Positions 30,218 to 38,234 of a DNA stretch of 64,000 nt are shown here, piece after piece. Both the position numbers and the translations under genes were made by a program. The notes below the pieces were generated by a model, which saw only the letters and a program-made list of their open reading frames with translations, ran no database searches and was not told the origin of the DNA. The stretch is taken from contig NZ_CP023344.1 in assembly GCF_002310495.1 (NCBI RefSeq), forward strand, positions 2,993,501-3,057,500. Reading direction: 5' to 3'. The stretch's first letter is position 1, and the number at the start of each line of letters is the position of its first letter. Source of the DNA: Nibricoccus aquaticus (GTDB lineage: Bacteria > Verrucomicrobiota > Verrucomicrobiia > Opitutales > Opitutaceae).

Positions 30218-32719
30218 TTACCTGCCGTTGAGGCATTCGCTGACGGTGCGGCCGAGGGCGGAGAGGGTGAGAGGTTTGTCGAGGACGCGGTTAACGCCGA
30301 GGTCGCGGGCGCGGGCGAGGTCAGTGTCGTTCATGAAGCCGCTGATGAGGACGACGGGGAGCTCGGGGCGGAGGGCGAGGGCGCGCTGGATGAATTCCAG
30401 GCCGGTCATTTTCGGCATGGTGAGATCGGTGACGATGAGAGCGAAGGCGGATGGGGTTTTTTCGAACTCGGCGAGCGCCGCAGTGACTTCGTGGTGGGCG
30501 GAGATCTCGTAGCCGAGGCGGGTGAGGAGCTGGGATGCGGCGCGGACGATGGGCTGCTCGTCATCGACAAAGAGGATACGCTGGCCGCGGCCTCGGGGCG
30601 CGCCGCTGGCGAAGACGGGTGGTTGGGAGGAGCTGGTGCGCGTTTTGAGGGGGAAGTAGAGGTGGAAGAGGGTGCCCTGGCCGGGCTTGCTGTACACGGT
30701 GATGGCACCGCGGTGGTTTTGCATGATGCCGTGGACGACGGAGAGTCCGAGGCCGGTGCCCTGGCCGGGGGCTTTGGTGGTGAAGAAGGGCTCGAACATG
30801 CGCTGGACGACTTCGGGAGTCATGCCGCAGCCGGTGTCTCGGATGGCGATGCGGACGAATTCGCCGGGGGCGAGCTGGGGATGTTGGGCGATAATTTCCT
30901 GGGTTACGGTGAGGATGTCTTCGGTGACTTCGAGGGAGCCGGTGGTGTCGCCCATGGCGTGGACGGCGTTGGTGCAGAGATTCATGATGACCTGATGAAT
31001 CTGGGTGGCGTCGGCCTCGATCTGCGGGGCGCCGGGGGCGGGGTGGTGGCGGATGGTGATGGAGCTGCGGACGCTGGCGCGGAGGAAGCGGAGGCACTCC
31101 TCGATGAGCGGGGTGAGGCAGAGGGTTTCGCAGCGGGCCTCGGCGTGGCGGGTGAAGGTGAGGATCTGGCGGACGAGCTGGCGGGCGCGTTCGGAGGCGG
31201 CGCGGATTTCGTCGAGCTGGGCGTGGACGGAGCTGCCGGGGGGGAGGTCGAGGCCGGCGATGTCGGCGTTGCCGAGAATGCTCGTGAGGATGTTGTTGAA
31301 GTCGTGGGCGACGCCGCCGGCGAGGGTGCCGAGGGCTTCTAGTTTTTGATTCTGGCGGAGCTGTTGTTCGCGGGTGCGGAGGCGTTCCTCGGCGCGGCGG
31401 GTCTCGGTAAGGTCGGAGAGGACGACGAGAACGCGGGGGCCGATCCGGGTGACGGATACACGCAGGGCGGTGTGGGTGGAGCGGCCGGGGGGCGTGGTGT
31501 GTTCGAAGACGGAGGCGCCGTCGCGGGCGAGGGCCTGGCCAAGGAGGTCGCAGCAATCGGTGCAGCAGGGGGTGAGGCCGCGCAGGGAGGTGCCGGGGAG
31601 GGGCGGGGAGCGGTCGAGGCCGAGCATGTTTGCGGCGGCCTGGTTGATCTCTTCGAGGGCGAAGTCGGGGGGCGTTTTGCCAGCGGGGTGGAGCAGGAGG
31701 AGGCCTTCCTGGGAGGTTTCGAAGACGCCGCGGTAGCGCTCCTCGCTGGCGCGGAGGGCCTCGGCCTGGGCGGCGATGTTTTCGTGGAGGCGACGCTGGC
31801 GCAGGAAGGACCAGATGGCGATGGCGAGGGCGAGGGCGAGGCCGGCGGCGATGGCGAGGGCGATGTGGAGGGCGGAGTATCCGGGGAGTGGATCGACGTG
31901 GCCGAACCAGCGGCGGTAGATGCGCTCGAATTCGCCGGTGCGCTGAAGGATGGCGAGGCCCTCGTTGAGCTGAGCGAGGAGTTCGCGGTCGCCGTCCTGC
32001 ACGCCGAAGCAGTAACGGACGGCGTAGCCGGGGACGGGTTCGCCGACGGGGGCGATGTTTTCGAGGCCGAGTTGGTGCGCGGTGGCGAGGCCGGTGAGGC
32101 GGGAGACGAGGGTGGCGTCGTTTTCACCCGCATCGAGTTTGCGGAGGGCCTGCTCGACGGACTCGACGTGGACAATGGAGGTCTCGAGGCCGGAGGCGCG
32201 GAGGAGTTGTTCGCCGAGGCTGCCGGCGTGGACCATGACGCGGCGACCGCGGAGGTCGGCGAAATTGCGGATGGGCGGGGTGTTTTTGCGGGCGAAGATG
32301 GAGCCCGCCATCGAGAGGTAGGGGACGGTGAAATCGGCGCGGAGTTCGCGGGCGGGGGTTTGGGCGAAGGACTGGAGGGCTTCGAGGCGGTAGTCGTGAA
32401 AGGCGGCGGTGATGACATCGGTGGGGCCGGTGACGCGTTCGAGGCGGAGGCCCATGGTGCGCTCGATGGCGGCGAGCAGGTCCACGGCGAAACCTTCGGG
32501 CTGGCCGGAGGGGCCGGTGAAGGAGAAGGGGTAGTTATCGGTGAAGACGCCGATGCGGGTGAGAGGCGTGGAGTTTTTTTCCGGAGCGGGAGCGGTCTGC
32601 GCGAGCGAGGTCGCGGCGAACATGGCGACGAGTTGCCAGAGGAAAAACCGGCGGAGGATGCGGCGGTGGAAGCGCCGGAAAAATTGCGAGCCGGAGGCCA
32701 TGCGAAGAGGACGTGGCAT
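30218..32719 (-). CDS. Hybrid sensor histidine kinase with periplasmic solute-binding sensor, PAS and receiver
   Basis: The ATG at 32719 (833 residues) is chosen; longer forms would cross the divergent phosphatase promoter. Order: signal/TM segment ('FFLWQLVAMFAATSLAQ'), family-3 solute-binding domain about 55-280 ('IGVFTDNYPFSFTGPSGQPEGFAVDLLAAI'), TM helix ('ALHIALAIAAGLALALAIAIWSFL'), PAS domain ('SEERYRGVFETSQEGLLLLH'), HisKA ('LGTLAGGVAHDFNNILTSILGNA', His), HATPase ('NLCTNAVHAMGD', 'DTGCGM', 'GTGLGLSVVHGI') and a C-terminal receiver (phospho-Asp in 'LIVTDLTMPKMTG'). It probably senses an amino acid or similar small ligand. A Cys-rich 'TPCCTDCCD' in the PAS region could bind metal or redox signals. 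No partner regulator is adjacent. Confidence 0.93.
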   Translation of the reverse strand: MPRPLRMASGSQFFRRFHRRILRRFFLWQLVAMFAATSLAQTAPAPEKNSTPLTRIGVFTDNYPFSFTGPSGQPEGFAVDLLAAIERTMGLRLERVTGPTDVITAAFHDYRLEALQSFAQTPARELRADFTVPYLSMAGSIFARKNTPPIRNFADLRGRRVMVHAGSLGEQLLRASGLETSIVHVESVEQALRKLDAGENDATLVSRLTGLATAHQLGLENIAPVGEPVPGYAVRYCFGVQDGDRELLAQLNEGLAILQRTGEFERIYRRWFGHVDPLPGYSALHIALAIAAGLALALAIAIWSFLRQRRLHENIAAQAEALRASEERYRGVFETSQEGLLLLHPAGKTPPDFALEEINQAAANMLGLDRSPPLPGTSLRGLTPCCTDCCDLLGQALARDGASVFEHTTPPGRSTHTALRVSVTRIGPRVLVVLSDLTETRRAEERLRTREQQLRQNQKLEALGTLAGGVAHDFNNILTSILGNADIAGLDLPPGSSVHAQLDEIRAASERARQLVRQILTFTRHAEARCETLCLTPLIEECLRFLRASVRSSITIRHHPAPGAPQIEADATQIHQVIMNLCTNAVHAMGDTTGSLEVTEDILTVTQEIIAQHPQLAPGEFVRIAIRDTGCGMTPEVVQRMFEPFFTTKAPGQGTGLGLSVVHGIMQNHRGAITVYSKPGQGTLFHLYFPLKTRTSSSQPPVFASGAPRGRGQRILFVDDEQPIVRAASQLLTRLGYEISAHHEVTAALAEFEKTPSAFALIVTDLTMPKMTGLEFIQRALALRPELPVVLISGFMNDTDLARARDLGVNRVLDKPLTLSALGRTVSECLNGR

Positions 32720-32866
32720 GGTGTGTCTTGATCGGCTGTGTGCGGCAAGGCTGGTGACTATGGGGGGAAGTCCCGGGGGGATGCGGGCCGGGCGTGCCAG
32801 GGCGGAGATGGCTGCGTCGGGCAGACGAGCGAGGCTGGATGGGGGATGGGGTGTTTGCGAAGGGGC

Positions 32867-32891
32867 ACGGACAATGCGGGACATTGTCCGT
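32867..32891. repeat. Perfect 10-bp hairpin between hybrid kinase and acid phosphatase
   Basis: ACGGACAATG (32867-32876), 5-nt loop, CATTGTCCGT (32882-32891), followed by ACTACGGAGG. It resembles the REP-B layout (hairpin plus GGAGG/CCTCC) and lies about 58 bp upstream of the phosphatase start. Confidence 0.6.
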
Positions 32892-32948
32892 ACTACGGAG
32901 GAGGGGCGGGAGTTGACAGGAGCGGGGCGTGTGGCGCGTATGCGGCGC

Positions 32949-33644
32949 ATGAAATTTCGAGCATGGGCCGCCGTGATGGCGGTGGTGTTAGTGGCGTGCG
33001 GCGGTTGCGCGGGCGGGGTGGGGCGCGAGCCGGTGAATCTGACGACGCGCAAGGCGGAGATCGTGCGGTATCAGGAGTCTGGCGACTATGCGCGCGGGAT
33101 GGCGGCGGTGGCGGCGGAGGCGTCGCGGTGGATCGAGGCGCGGGCGGCGAAGCGGGTGGAGGGCGAGCGGCTGGCGGTGGTTTTCGATATCGATGAGACG
33201 GTGCTCTCGAACTGGGAGAATATGAAGAGGGATGATTTTAGCTACATCTCGGAGCGGTGGCACGCGTGGGTGGACCGGGCGGAGGGCACGGCGATCGAGC
33301 CGGTGCGGGAGACGTTCCAGGTGGCGCGGCGAGCGGGGGTGGCGGTGATTTTTCTCACGGGCCGCAAGGAGCGTGATCGCGCGGGGACGGAGCGGAATCT
33401 GCGGGCGGAGGGGCTGGGCGATTATGCGGAGTTGATCGTGCGGGCGGAGAGTGGCGCGGCTGAGGCCGGGGCGGAGTCGGAGAGAGGGCGCAGTGCGGTG
33501 GTGTTTAAGACGGCGGTGCGGAAGCGACTGACGGAGGCGGGATGGAAGATCATCGCGAATGTCGGCGATCAGGAGAGCGATCTGGCGGGCGGGTATGCGG
33601 AGAAGGTGTTCAAGCTGCCGAATCCATTTTATCTCACGGAATGA
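32949..33644 (+). CDS. HAD-superfamily acid phosphatase (class B-like), lipoprotein
   Basis: The start is ATG at 32949 (231 residues); ATG 32940 would add three. The N-terminus 'MKFRAWAAVMAVVLVACGGCAG' is a lipoprotein signal with the lipidated Cys at residue 17 or 20. HAD motif I is 'VVFDIDETVLSN' (nucleophile Asp about residue 79), motif II 'VIFLTGRKE', and 'NVGDQESDLAGG' is motif IV. This is the acid phosphatase / 5'-nucleotidase (lipoprotein e(P4)) type of HAD enzyme, which hydrolyses organic phosphates in the periplasm. It is followed by a strong terminator and is likely a single-gene unit. Confidence 0.9.
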   Translation: MKFRAWAAVMAVVLVACGGCAGGVGREPVNLTTRKAEIVRYQESGDYARGMAAVAAEASRWIEARAAKRVEGERLAVVFDIDETVLSNWENMKRDDFSYISERWHAWVDRAEGTAIEPVRETFQVARRAGVAVIFLTGRKERDRAGTERNLRAEGLGDYAELIVRAESGAAEAGAESERGRSAVVFKTAVRKRLTEAGWKIIANVGDQESDLAGGYAEKVFKLPNPFYLTE

Positions 33645-33673
33645 AAAACCCGCGCCGGACAGGCGCGGGTTTT
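33645..33673 (+). terminator. Terminator after the acid phosphatase gene
   Basis: A perfect 12-bp stem AAAACCCGCGCC / GGCGCGGGTTTT with a 5-nt loop starts right after the stop codon. The A and T tracts make it usable in both directions. Confidence 0.9.
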
Positions 33674-33716
33674 ATGGAGTCGCAGCCGACGAGAAAGTCA
33701 GCGCGCCCGGGGATGT

Positions 33717-33736
33717 GGACGACACGGAGGTCGTCC
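33717..33736. repeat. REP-B copy 2
   Basis: GGACGAC-acggag-GTCGTCC, between the phosphatase terminator and the 3' end of the convergent M16 peptidase gene. Confidence 0.75.
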
Positions 33737-33755
33737 CTACATCGGACGGGAAGGG

Positions 33756-36608
33756 TTAGGGTTTTACGGGGAGGGAGGTGACGCGGAAGGCACGGGCGGC
33801 GGGGAGGTATTGTTTCGCGAGGGCATCGATCTCGGTCTTGGTGATGGCGGCGAAATCGGTGTCGATGCTGCGGCGCCAGTCGAGGCGCTGCGGTTGCTCT
33901 TGAGCGCTGCCGAGGACGGAGAAGAGCCAGTACTGGTTGTTGCGACCGGCTTCGCGGAGGCTGGTGAGGATGGGCTTTTTGGCGCGCTCGAGTTCGTCTT
34001 CGTTGACGCCGTTGGTGGCGAGGTCGGTGGCGATTTCGAGCGTGGCGTCGGTGACGATTTTGGCTTTCGCGGGATCGACGGCGATGAGGGCGGTCATGAG
34101 ACCGTAGTTGCGGTAGGTGTCGCTGGGGCCGCTGCTGGTCTGCGGGCTGTAGGCGTCGCCGAGTTCTTCGCGGATTTTCACGCGGAGGCGGTCGCTGAAG
34201 ACCTCGCTAAGAACGCTGAGTCGGCGGACAGTGCGGATGTCACGGCTGTCAGTGGTTGGCCAATACAGGGCGACGTAGCCTTTCGGAATCTCGGAGGTGA
34301 CGGTGAAGTCTTTGGCAAAGGGTTCAGGGAAGGCGGCCTGACGCTCGGCTTCGTAGGCGGGCTTGGGCTGGCGGGCGGGCAAGGCACCGAAGGTTTGAGC
34401 GACAGCGGCGAGGGTGGCGTCGGGGTCGAGGTCGCCGACGATGGCGATTTCGATGGGGCCGGTGGTGAGCTGGGGCGTGGCCCAGGCGCGGGCTTCGTCG
34501 AGCGTGCGGGCGAGGAGTTGTTCTTTGGACGGGAGGCCGAAGCGTGGGTCGCCGCTGGCGAGGAGGCGGGGGACTTCGAGCTGGAGCGGGCCGTCGGGGA
34601 TGTGAGCGAGACGGGTGTAGAGTTGTTCGAAATTTTTATGCGCGACGCGGATCGACTCGGGACGCCAGCCGGCGTCGGTGAGGTACGCGGCGAGGAGCTG
34701 GAGCTGGAGGAGAAGGTCGTCGCGGTTGGTGAGGGTGGTGAACTGGAAGGCGTCGCCGGCGATGCGGAAATCGAGGCCGACGGTTTTGCCGGCGAGGATG
34801 CGCTCGAGGTCGTCAACGCTGTGTTTGCCGAGTCCGCCAGCGGTGAATACTTTGTCGGTGAAGTAGGCGAGGCCGGGCTGGGTTTTGGGTTCGGTGAGGC
34901 GGCCGGCGCCGATGCGGACGCTGACGCGGATTTTGCCAGCTTCGAACGCGGTCTTCTTAAGATTCAGGCGGACGTCGTTGGCGAAGGTGACGAGATCGAC
35001 GTCGAGGTCGTCGACGTGTTGGCGCGAGGTGACTTTTCCGGCGGGACCGAAGTCGGTGTAGGCGAAGGCGGCGTCGGCGATGGTCGTGGGTGCGGTGACG
35101 GGCTTGGCGCGGGAACTTTCGTAAGCGGCGAGAATTTGGGCGTCGGGTGAGGTGGAAGACGCAGCGGTGGCGGCGGGCTCGATCTTGGCGTTGCCCATCA
35201 CGCTGACGAAGCGACCGGGGGCGGAGAAGGCCGCGCGGAGGGCGGCGGCGCATTGCTCGACGGTGATTTTTTCCAGCGCGGGTTTGAGGAGGGCGAGGTC
35301 GTCGGCCGGGGTGGTGAAGACTTCGTCCTGGGTGAGGGCGGAGATGAGTTCGCTGGCGAGCTGGTCGGAACGGCGGGTGGAGGCGGTGAGGGCGGCTTGT
35401 TCGAGGCCGTTGAGAAAATTGGCGCGGGCCTCGGCGAGTTCGGCGGGCTGGAAACCGTGTTCGAGGGCGCGGCGTAGTTCCTGATCGGCGACGGCGAGGG
35501 CGTCGGACCATTGGGCGGGTTTGCAGGTGAGCTCGATCAGGGCGTTGCGGAAGAGATCGAAGGCGTCGTTGACGGCGGCCTGGCCGCGGGTGAAGGGGGC
35601 GCCTTCTTCCTTGACGAGGATGTCGAGGCGGCGATTGAGAATCGCGACGGCGAGATCGCGGGGGAGACGGGCGATGCGAGTGGCGGCGGTGTCGGCTTCG
35701 GGCGGGATTGGCGAGGCGGTCTGGATGGCGACGGTGGTGGCGCCGGCTTCGGGCTCGTGGTGGTAGAGTGTGCGAACGCCGTTGAAGGCGTAGGTATTTC
35801 CAATCTCAGGCGAAGGACGGGCGGGGCCGCGGGCGGTGAAAGAAGAGAAGTTATCGGTGATTTGTTTCCCGATGGCGGCGGGGTCGAAGTCGCCGACGGC
35901 GACGATGGCCATGCGGGACGGGCGGTACCAGGTGTCGTAGAAGTCGACGAAGCGGTCGCGGGCGGCCTTTTCGATGACGGACTCGATGCCGATGGGCATG
36001 CGTTTGGGGAGGAGAGTGTCGCCGATGACGAATTTGAGTTCGGCGACGAGCTGGCGGAATTCCACGGAGTCGCGCGCACGTTTTTCGGAGAGGATGATGC
36101 CGCGCTCCTTGTTGAGTTCGGGTTCGAGGAGAAGGAGGCCGCTGGCGTAGTCGGAGAAGACCTTGATGCCCTCGGCGAGGGTTTCGGTTTTCGTATCCGG
36201 AAGTTCGAGCATGTAAGCGGTGTGGTCGAAAGAGGTGTAGGCGTTGGTGTCGCCGCCGAAGCTCATGCCCATGCGCTGGAAATATTCGACGATGGTGCCG
36301 GGCGGGTAGTGGATGGAGCCGTTGAAGGCCATGTGCTCGAGGAAGTGGGCGAGGCCCTGCTGGTCGTCGGTCTCGTGGAAGGAACCGGCGAGGACGACGA
36401 GGCGGAGGCTGGCGCGTTCCTTGGGCTCGTGGTTGGCGAGGACGACGTAGTGGAGGCCGTTGGGGAGTTTGCCGAAGCGGGCGGCGGGGTCGGCTTTCAG
36501 GTCGCTGTGCTCGTGGGCGAAGCGGGGAGTCTCGGGCGGGGTTTTGGCGAAAAGAGCCGAGGCGAGCGAGACGGTTGCGAGAAATCCGAGGGTGAGGAGG
36601 CGACGCAT
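33756..36608 (-). CDS. M16 family zinc peptidase (pitrilysin-like), exported
   Basis: The ATG at 36608 (950 residues) starts a signal peptide 'MRRLLTLGFLATVSLASALFA'. The inverted zinc motif HFLEH is at about residues 88-92 ('QQGLAHFLEHMAFNGS'), with the downstream Glu in 'ELNKERGIILSEKRARDS'. Length and domain order fit full-length two-half M16 peptidases of the PqqL/YhjJ group: an active N-terminal half, and a second half with 'FTDKVFTAGGLGKHSVDDLERILAG' that has lost zinc ligands. It probably degrades peptides in the periplasm. It is divergent from the Kdo transferase gene, with a tandem repeat just upstream of its start. Confidence 0.92.
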   Translation of the reverse strand: MRRLLTLGFLATVSLASALFAKTPPETPRFAHEHSDLKADPAARFGKLPNGLHYVVLANHEPKERASLRLVVLAGSFHETDDQQGLAHFLEHMAFNGSIHYPPGTIVEYFQRMGMSFGGDTNAYTSFDHTAYMLELPDTKTETLAEGIKVFSDYASGLLLLEPELNKERGIILSEKRARDSVEFRQLVAELKFVIGDTLLPKRMPIGIESVIEKAARDRFVDFYDTWYRPSRMAIVAVGDFDPAAIGKQITDNFSSFTARGPARPSPEIGNTYAFNGVRTLYHHEPEAGATTVAIQTASPIPPEADTAATRIARLPRDLAVAILNRRLDILVKEEGAPFTRGQAAVNDAFDLFRNALIELTCKPAQWSDALAVADQELRRALEHGFQPAELAEARANFLNGLEQAALTASTRRSDQLASELISALTQDEVFTTPADDLALLKPALEKITVEQCAAALRAAFSAPGRFVSVMGNAKIEPAATAASSTSPDAQILAAYESSRAKPVTAPTTIADAAFAYTDFGPAGKVTSRQHVDDLDVDLVTFANDVRLNLKKTAFEAGKIRVSVRIGAGRLTEPKTQPGLAYFTDKVFTAGGLGKHSVDDLERILAGKTVGLDFRIAGDAFQFTTLTNRDDLLLQLQLLAAYLTDAGWRPESIRVAHKNFEQLYTRLAHIPDGPLQLEVPRLLASGDPRFGLPSKEQLLARTLDEARAWATPQLTTGPIEIAIVGDLDPDATLAAVAQTFGALPARQPKPAYEAERQAAFPEPFAKDFTVTSEIPKGYVALYWPTTDSRDIRTVRRLSVLSEVFSDRLRVKIREELGDAYSPQTSSGPSDTYRNYGLMTALIAVDPAKAKIVTDATLEIATDLATNGVNEDELERAKKPILTSLREAGRNNQYWLFSVLGSAQEQPQRLDWRRSIDTDFAAITKTEIDALAKQYLPAARAFRVTSLPVKP

Positions 36609-36615
36609 AAAGAAG

Positions 36616-36650
36616 AGTGACCAATGAGCGGTGACTAATGACCAGTGAAA
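36616..36650. repeat. Heptamer tandem repeat (five units) upstream of M16 gene
   Basis: Units AGTGACC, AATGAGC, GGTGACT, AATGACC, AGTGAAA. The same alternating unit type recurs at 61318-61338. It begins 8 bp upstream of the M16 start codon, where its ribosome site should be. Confidence 0.75.
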
Positions 36651-36770
36651 AATCGGGAGGAGGCCGGAGCGGTGAACGATAGCGAGTGAGGGAGAAGGGG
36701 GCGGAAGCGGCGCGAGGATTCGCGATGCTTGCACTCGGGCTCTGACTCGGGGCGAATAGCGAAGTTTCCC

Positions 36771-38087
36771 ATGCTGTGGTTTTATCGAGTGATGTTTGTC
36801 CCCGCGCTGCTGGTTGCAGCGCCGTATTATCTTTGGCGGATGCGGAAGCGTGGCGGGTATCGCGACGGGTTCGCGCAGCGTTTTGGCGCGGTGGATGCGC
36901 TGCCGGCGAAACGGGCGGGCGTGAAACGCATCTGGCTGCAGGCGGTGAGCGTGGGGGAAATGCTCGCGATCGGGCCGGTGATCGACGGGCTCATGAAGAG
37001 AGGTGACGTGGAAATTTATCTGACGACGACGACGAGCACTGGGCACAAGCTGGCGGTGGAGCGGTATGCGGCGAAGGTGATGGCGATCGGGTATTTTCCG
37101 ACGGACTGGTGTTTTTTCTCGGCGCGCGCGTGGAAGCGGATCGCGCCGGATCTGGCGATTCTGACGGAGGGGGAGCGGTGGCCGGAATTTATCGCGCAGG
37201 CGCGCAAGCGGAGTGTGCCGCTGATCGCGTTGAACGGGCGGTTGTCGGACCGGAGTTTTTCGCGGATGCGGGCGTGGCTTTGGGCGGTGAGGCCGCTGAT
37301 GAGCGGGATCACGCGGGTGCTAGCGTGTTCGGAACATGATGCGGCGCGGTTTCGTGAGCTGGGGTTTTCGGCGGACAGCGTTTCTTCGACGGGGAACATC
37401 AAGTTGGATGTGACGATTCCGGTGTTAACGGAGGCGGAGCGGGCGAAGTTGCGCGGGGAGCTCGGGCTGAGTTTTGCGGGAGCAGGAGCAAGCGGAGTCG
37501 GAGCTGTGCCGGTGTTACTGGGGTCTTCGACGTGGCCGGGGGAGGAAGTGGCGCTGGTCGGAGCGCTGAAGGCATTGCGCGAGGCGGGGATTGCGGCGCG
37601 ATTGTTGATTGTGCCGCGACATGCGGAGCGTCGCGGGGACGTGGAGACGGCGCTGAAGGAGACGGGGTTTTCGTTTCATTTCAGATCGCGCGGCGCGGCG
37701 GCGGGAGAGGTGGATATTGCGGTGGGCGACACGACGGGGGAGCTGAGGAAGTTCACGCAGCTGGCGGATGTGGTGTTTGTAGGGAAGAGCCTGCCGCCGC
37801 ATGGCGAAGGGCAGACGCCGGTTGAGGCGGCGGCGTTGGGGCGGGCGATTTTGTTTGGGCCGGGGATGTCGAATTTCCGGCCGATTTCGCGTGAGCTGAT
37901 AGAAAGCGGCGCGGCGCGTGTGGTGCATGACGCGGAGGAGCTGGCGGTGGTATCGACGTTGTTGTTTCGCGAAGCGGGAGTGCGCGCGGCGATGGCGACT
38001 GCGGCGCAGGGTTGGCACCGGGCGAATCAGGGCGCGGTGGCGCGCTCGCTGGCGGCGCTGGATGAAGAGCTGCGCAAGTTGGGCTGA
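36771..38087 (+). CDS. waaA: 3-deoxy-D-manno-octulosonic acid (Kdo) transferase
   Basis: The ATG at 36771 gives 438 residues, close to the family norm of about 425. An N-terminal anchor helix ('FYRVMFVPALLVAAPYYLW') precedes 'GYRDGFAQRFG', typical of KdtA/WaaA. 'WLQAVSVGEMLA' has the catalytic-base Glu, 'YLTTTTSTG' is conserved, and 'ILTEGERWPEFI' corresponds to the E-x-E-L-W-P region. The C-terminal GT-B half has 'STWPGEEVALVGAL' and 'VGKSLPPHGEGQTPVEAAALGRAIL'. The enzyme adds Kdo to lipid A precursor on the inner membrane, which shows that this organism makes LPS. Confidence 0.93.
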   Translation: MLWFYRVMFVPALLVAAPYYLWRMRKRGGYRDGFAQRFGAVDALPAKRAGVKRIWLQAVSVGEMLAIGPVIDGLMKRGDVEIYLTTTTSTGHKLAVERYAAKVMAIGYFPTDWCFFSARAWKRIAPDLAILTEGERWPEFIAQARKRSVPLIALNGRLSDRSFSRMRAWLWAVRPLMSGITRVLACSEHDAARFRELGFSADSVSSTGNIKLDVTIPVLTEAERAKLRGELGLSFAGAGASGVGAVPVLLGSSTWPGEEVALVGALKALREAGIAARLLIVPRHAERRGDVETALKETGFSFHFRSRGAAAGEVDIAVGDTTGELRKFTQLADVVFVGKSLPPHGEGQTPVEAAALGRAILFGPGMSNFRPISRELIESGAARVVHDAEELAVVSTLLFREAGVRAAMATAAQGWHRANQGAVARSLAALDEELRKLG

Positions 38088-38234
38088 ATGAAAGCCCGCG
38101 TGAACGTGAGGACGGAGGCGAAGGATGTGGAAGCGGCGGGTGTTTCGAGGATTGCCGGTTAAAACGCGGTCGAAGTATGCGAGAGCCGGGGCGCGGGACG
38201 ATTGAGCATACGAACTGCTAGGGTGTGTCCGCAT

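Noticed and set aside
30188-32731. Two long plus-strand open frames antisense to the hybrid kinase
   Set aside because: Glu/Gly/Ala/Val-rich shadows; the minus strand shows ordered sensor, PAS, HisKA, HATPase and receiver domains.
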